64,000 bases of DNA from CAWDPQ01 sp049642465 (GTDB lineage Bacteria; Acidobacteriota; Vicinamibacteria; Vicinamibacterales; 2-12-FULL-66-21), in contig JBAROV010000217.1 in assembly GCA_049642465.1 (NCBI GenBank), positions 58,877-122,876 on the forward strand, written 5' to 3'. Both the position numbers and the translations under genes were made by a program. Of this stretch, positions 62,601-64,000 are shown in pieces. The notes below the pieces were generated by a model. It searched no databases. It saw nothing but the letters and a program-made list of their open reading frames with translations, and was not told the DNA's origin. Every line of letters begins with the position of its first letter. Within the stretch, counting starts at the first letter, position 1.

Positions 62601-63380
62601 CGCATCCTCTTCGACGAGGCGCAAGCGCTGCTGAAACGCATCATCGATGGCAAGCTGCTGACGGCGAAGGGAGTCTACGCATTCTGGCCGGCGGCCAGCG
62701 ATGACGACGACATCATCGTTTACAAGGACGAGTCGCGCCGCGCGGAGCTGACACGACTGTCGATGCTTCGGCAGCAGGAACCGATTGCCGACGGCCGACC
62801 GAACCGCTCGCTCGCGGACTTCGTGGCGCCGCGCGGTAGCGGCGTGCCGGATTACATCGGCATGTTTGCCGTGACGGCTGGAATCGGCGCGGACGATCTG
62901 GTGCGCCGGTTCGAGCGCGATCACGACGACTACAGCGCGATCATGGTCAAGGCGCTAGCCGATCGCCTCGCCGAGGCGTTTGCCGAGTACCTGCACGCGC
63001 AGGCTAGGAAGGATTGGGGTTATGGCGAAGCCGAGGCCCTCAGCGTCGATGACTTGATTGGAGAGAAATTTCGAGGCATTCGACCGGCGTATGGCTACCC
63101 CGCCTGTCCGGATCACAGCGAGAAGTTCAAGCTGTTCGACCTGCTCGATGCCGGACGGCAGGGCATCACGCTGACCGAGCACGGCGCGATGTGGCCGGCG
63201 GCGAGCGTCAGCGGGCTGTACTTCTCGCATCCGCAGGCGAAATACTTCAACGTCGGGCGGATTGGCCGCGACCAGCTCGAGTCCTACGCGAAGCGCAAGG
63301 GGGCGTCCATCGAGGAGGCCGAGCGATGGCTCTCTCCGAATCTGGCGTACGATCCGGTGGAGTTTGGCGTGAAGTGTTGA
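59601..63380 (+). CDS. metH: Cobalamin-dependent methionine synthase
   Basis: 1259 residues, full length (E. coli MetH ~1227). Homocysteine domain: zinc ligands Cys243 (GINCALG), Cys306 and Cys307 (GGCCGTT). Folate domain: MIGERTNVTGSARF. Cap and B12 domain: GDVHDIGKNIVG with cobalt ligand His787. C-terminal AdoMet reactivation domain: RGIRPAYGYPACPDHSEKF. All four modules are intact, so it can regenerate itself. An Arg/Ser/Gly-rich insertion at about residues 333-368, between the homocysteine and folate domains, is unusual. It is translated from an ATG overlapping the regulator stop. Confidence 0.96.
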   Translation: MNTLHERLGERIVILDGAMGTMIQRHKLDEAGFRGERFKDHPRDLKGNSDLLVLTQPEIISGIHHEYLAAGADIIETNTFTSTAIAQADYGLESLVYELNVQGAALAKAAATEWSSKTPDRPRFVAGSIGPMNRTLSISPDVGDPAFRGMTFDQARAAYEDQVRGLIDGGVDVLLLETIFDTLNAKAGIVAIENVFEERRVRLPLLISVTITDRSGRTLSGQTLDAFYVSIRHAKPLSVGINCALGARDMRPYLAELARMAECYVSSYPNAGLPNAFGQYDEQPAETAALLRDFAESGFVNILGGCCGTTPEHIKAVAQAVDGVKPRPLPAASWVGGGFSRGSRGPTPARSRSAASALPSGATLGPQAQFSGLEALTIRPDSNFQMIGERTNVTGSARFARLIKSGNYAEAVQVAADQVRGGANMIDVNMDEGMLDSEQAMTRFLNYIATEPEIARVPVMVDSSKWSVIEAGLKCVQGKGVVNSISLKEGEADFLHKAKLVKRYGAGVVVMAFDETGQADSIARKVDICQRAYQLLTEQADFDPTDIIFDPNILAIATGLEEHNDYAVNYIEATRLIKETCPGVRVSGGVSNLSFSFRGNDVVREAMHSAFLFHAIKAGMDMGIVNAGQLVVYEDIPPDLLEHVEDVIFNRRPDATERLVQFAESVKGSGKKREADLAWRESSVESRLSYALVHGVVDFIEQDVEEARQKYPRPLEIIEGPLMDGMKVVGDLFGAGKMFLPQVVKSARAMKRAVAYLLPYMEEEKRRTGASRAQGRVLMATVKGDVHDIGKNIVGVVLGCNNYEVIDLGVMVPAAKILETALEQKVDIVGLSGLITPSLDEMAFVAREMERRQFTLPLLIGGATTSRQHTAVKIAPEYSGPVVHVLDASRAVDVVSSLLGSKRQEFDRANRTDQSQTRDKYAARGSKPLLSYEQALSNRMRIDWDEHVTSTPWFLGRRYLDEVPLAEIAKYIDWTFFFSAWELKGRYPGIFEHPQYGAQARILFDEAQALLKRIIDGKLLTAKGVYAFWPAASDDDDIIVYKDESRRAELTRLSMLRQQEPIADGRPNRSLADFVAPRGSGVPDYIGMFAVTAGIGADDLVRRFERDHDDYSAIMVKALADRLAEAFAEYLHAQARKDWGYGEAEALSVDDLIGEKFRGIRPAYGYPACPDHSEKFKLFDLLDAGRQGITLTEHGAMWPAASVSGLYFSHPQAKYFNVGRIGRDQLESYAKRKGASIEEAERWLSPNLAYDPVEFGVKC
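60598..60705 (+). repeat. GC-rich in-frame linker insertion in metH
   Basis: This segment encodes SWVGGGFSRGSRGPTPARS and a following Ala/Ser stretch. GCGGGGG near 60607 and CCCCCGC near 60643 can pair, enclosing GGGGCCCC. Base use differs from the flanking conserved domains, suggesting a palindromic element inserted in frame. Confidence 0.5.
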
Positions 63381-63413
63381 CGTTTGAGCGGTTGGCCACC
63401 AGAAGCCGACATT

Positions 63414-63438
63414 CGGGAGTTCGGAGTCCGGGAGTTCG
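63414..63438. repeat. 10-bp direct repeat CGGGAGTTCG
   Basis: CGGGAGTTCG at 63414-63423 and 63429-63438, separated by GAGTC, upstream of the last gene. It may be a regulator site or a tandem-duplication remnant. Confidence 0.4.
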
Positions 63439-63459
63439 TTCAGAAGTGGAGCGACAGTC

Positions 63460-64000
63460 ATGGTCCGACCCGCACACTACACCGCATCGCTCGCGGTGAT
63501 CGCCCTCCTGCTCTATCCACAACGTGTGTCTTCGAGTTGCTTAGATCTTGGACGACCGCTCTGCCAGAAGTACGCAGACTACGGCGTGGTGTTCGATGGG
63601 ACGGTCGTGAAGGTCGAAGCTATTTATCCGGACGACTTCCGAAGCCGTAACCTCGAGCCCATCCCGCACCGCTTAGCGACGTTTGCCGTTCACCGTGCGT
63701 GGAAAGGTGTCAACGGAGACCGCATACAGCTGCTGCTGCGCGGCGGTCTGAGCCGTGACGGACGGATGATGACCGACGTCAGTAACGAGCTCAGACTGGA
63801 ACGTGGCTCCCGATATGTCATCTTCGGGGATGTCGGTCCGAACGGGTTCGTCAGGGCGAGTGAATGTTCTCCGACCGTGTCCTATCACGCCGCGGTCGAA
63901 GTCCTGGAGTTTCTTTACTCGCTCGATCGTCCCCCAACCGGTAGACTTGTAACCGGCTGGGTCCGGACCCTTTGGCCCGTCTTGCGACCCGGTACACACC
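63460..64000 (+). CDS. Secreted protein with TIMP/NTR-like domain, 5' part (runs off right edge)
   Basis: 180 residues are visible from ATG 63460 with no stop before the edge. A signal peptide (SLAVIALLLYPQRVSS) is followed by SCLDLGRPLC and YGVVFDGTVVKVEAIYPD, then FAVHRAWKGVNGDRIQLL, RLERGSRYVIFGDVG and SECSPTVSYHAAVEVLEFL. This order fits the acidobacterial NTR/TIMP-like domain that usually precedes a carboxypeptidase-regulatory fold. The usual CG-x-x-F just before the GxxY block is replaced by SNEL. The last residues (PTGRLVTGWVRTLW) may begin the regulatory domain. Confidence 0.6.
   Translation, partial: MVRPAHYTASLAVIALLLYPQRVSSSCLDLGRPLCQKYADYGVVFDGTVVKVEAIYPDDFRSRNLEPIPHRLATFAVHRAWKGVNGDRIQLLLRGGLSRDGRMMTDVSNELRLERGSRYVIFGDVGPNGFVRASECSPTVSYHAAVEVLEFLYSLDRPPTGRLVTGWVRTLWPVLRPGTH

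Overview
The window is about 64 kb of high-GC bacterial chromosome that most resembles an environmental Acidobacteriota genome, probably near Vicinamibacteria. The reasons are an 820-residue MacB-like permease with no ATPase gene beside it (the acidobacterial ADOP pattern), a TonB-dependent receptor with a carboxypeptidase-regulatory N-terminal domain, a VWFA-related secreted protein, a winged-helix/TPR regulator, a CoxLMS/PaoABC-type molybdoenzyme and many secreted peptidases. Taxonomy is inferred from gene content only. I see no prophage, insertion sequence, CRISPR array, rRNA or tRNA. The two edges cut a minus-strand secreted protein (1-91) and a plus-strand secreted protein (63460-64000).

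Layout. 1-7032: a GT39-like membrane protein, then a minus-strand run of two class II/I PLP enzymes, an RsbU/SpoIIE-type phosphatase, a DUF5658 protein and an AI-2E-type transporter. 7207-9308: a VWFA protein, an OmpA/Pal-like lipoprotein and a strongly hairpinned intergenic region. 9309-14739: a Tat-exported class V PLP enzyme and a four-gene operon for an exported molybdenum hydroxylase. 14837-19511: two secreted proteins, an SDR enzyme and a KaiC gene followed by a receiver-KaiB fusion. 19459-29939: PLP enzymes, a MetF-like protein, a beta-CASP RNase, an M49 peptidase, a HEAT-cyclophilin fusion and a phosphodiester glycosidase-like protein. 29960-39472: a winged-helix/TPR regulator, an FAD oxidase, a beta-lactamase-like protein, the ADOP permease and an MFS transporter. 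39529-48511: a TonB receptor with a secreted partner, divergent from a histidine kinase/response regulator pair and two amidohydrolases. 48508-58528: a DUF349 protein, a cyclophilin, PepF, an iron-permease-family protein, a hydrolase and an M1 aminopeptidase. 58618-63380: an ArsR-methyltransferase regulator translationally coupled to cobalamin-dependent methionine synthase.

The best candidate for an undescribed system is the clock-like pair at 17102-19511. It is a two-domain KaiC that keeps both Walker A motifs and the Ser-Thr pair equivalent to the cyanobacterial phosphosites, followed by a protein that fuses an intact phospho-receiver to a KaiB-like thioredoxin fold. No kaiA is seen. The fusion would link two-component phosphorylation physically to KaiC binding. 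The second is the methionine locus, where a palindromic operator overlaps the start codon of the ArsR-methyltransferase gene that is coupled to metH.

At the DNA level three patterns recur. Many genes have a TANNNT element 6-9 nt before the start codon, suggesting widespread leaderless transcription, including one palindromic -10 shared by two divergent genes. Two signal peptides are encoded by hairpin DNA, one of them a terminator-like stem. Two divergent gene pairs have start codons that overlap in a CATG.
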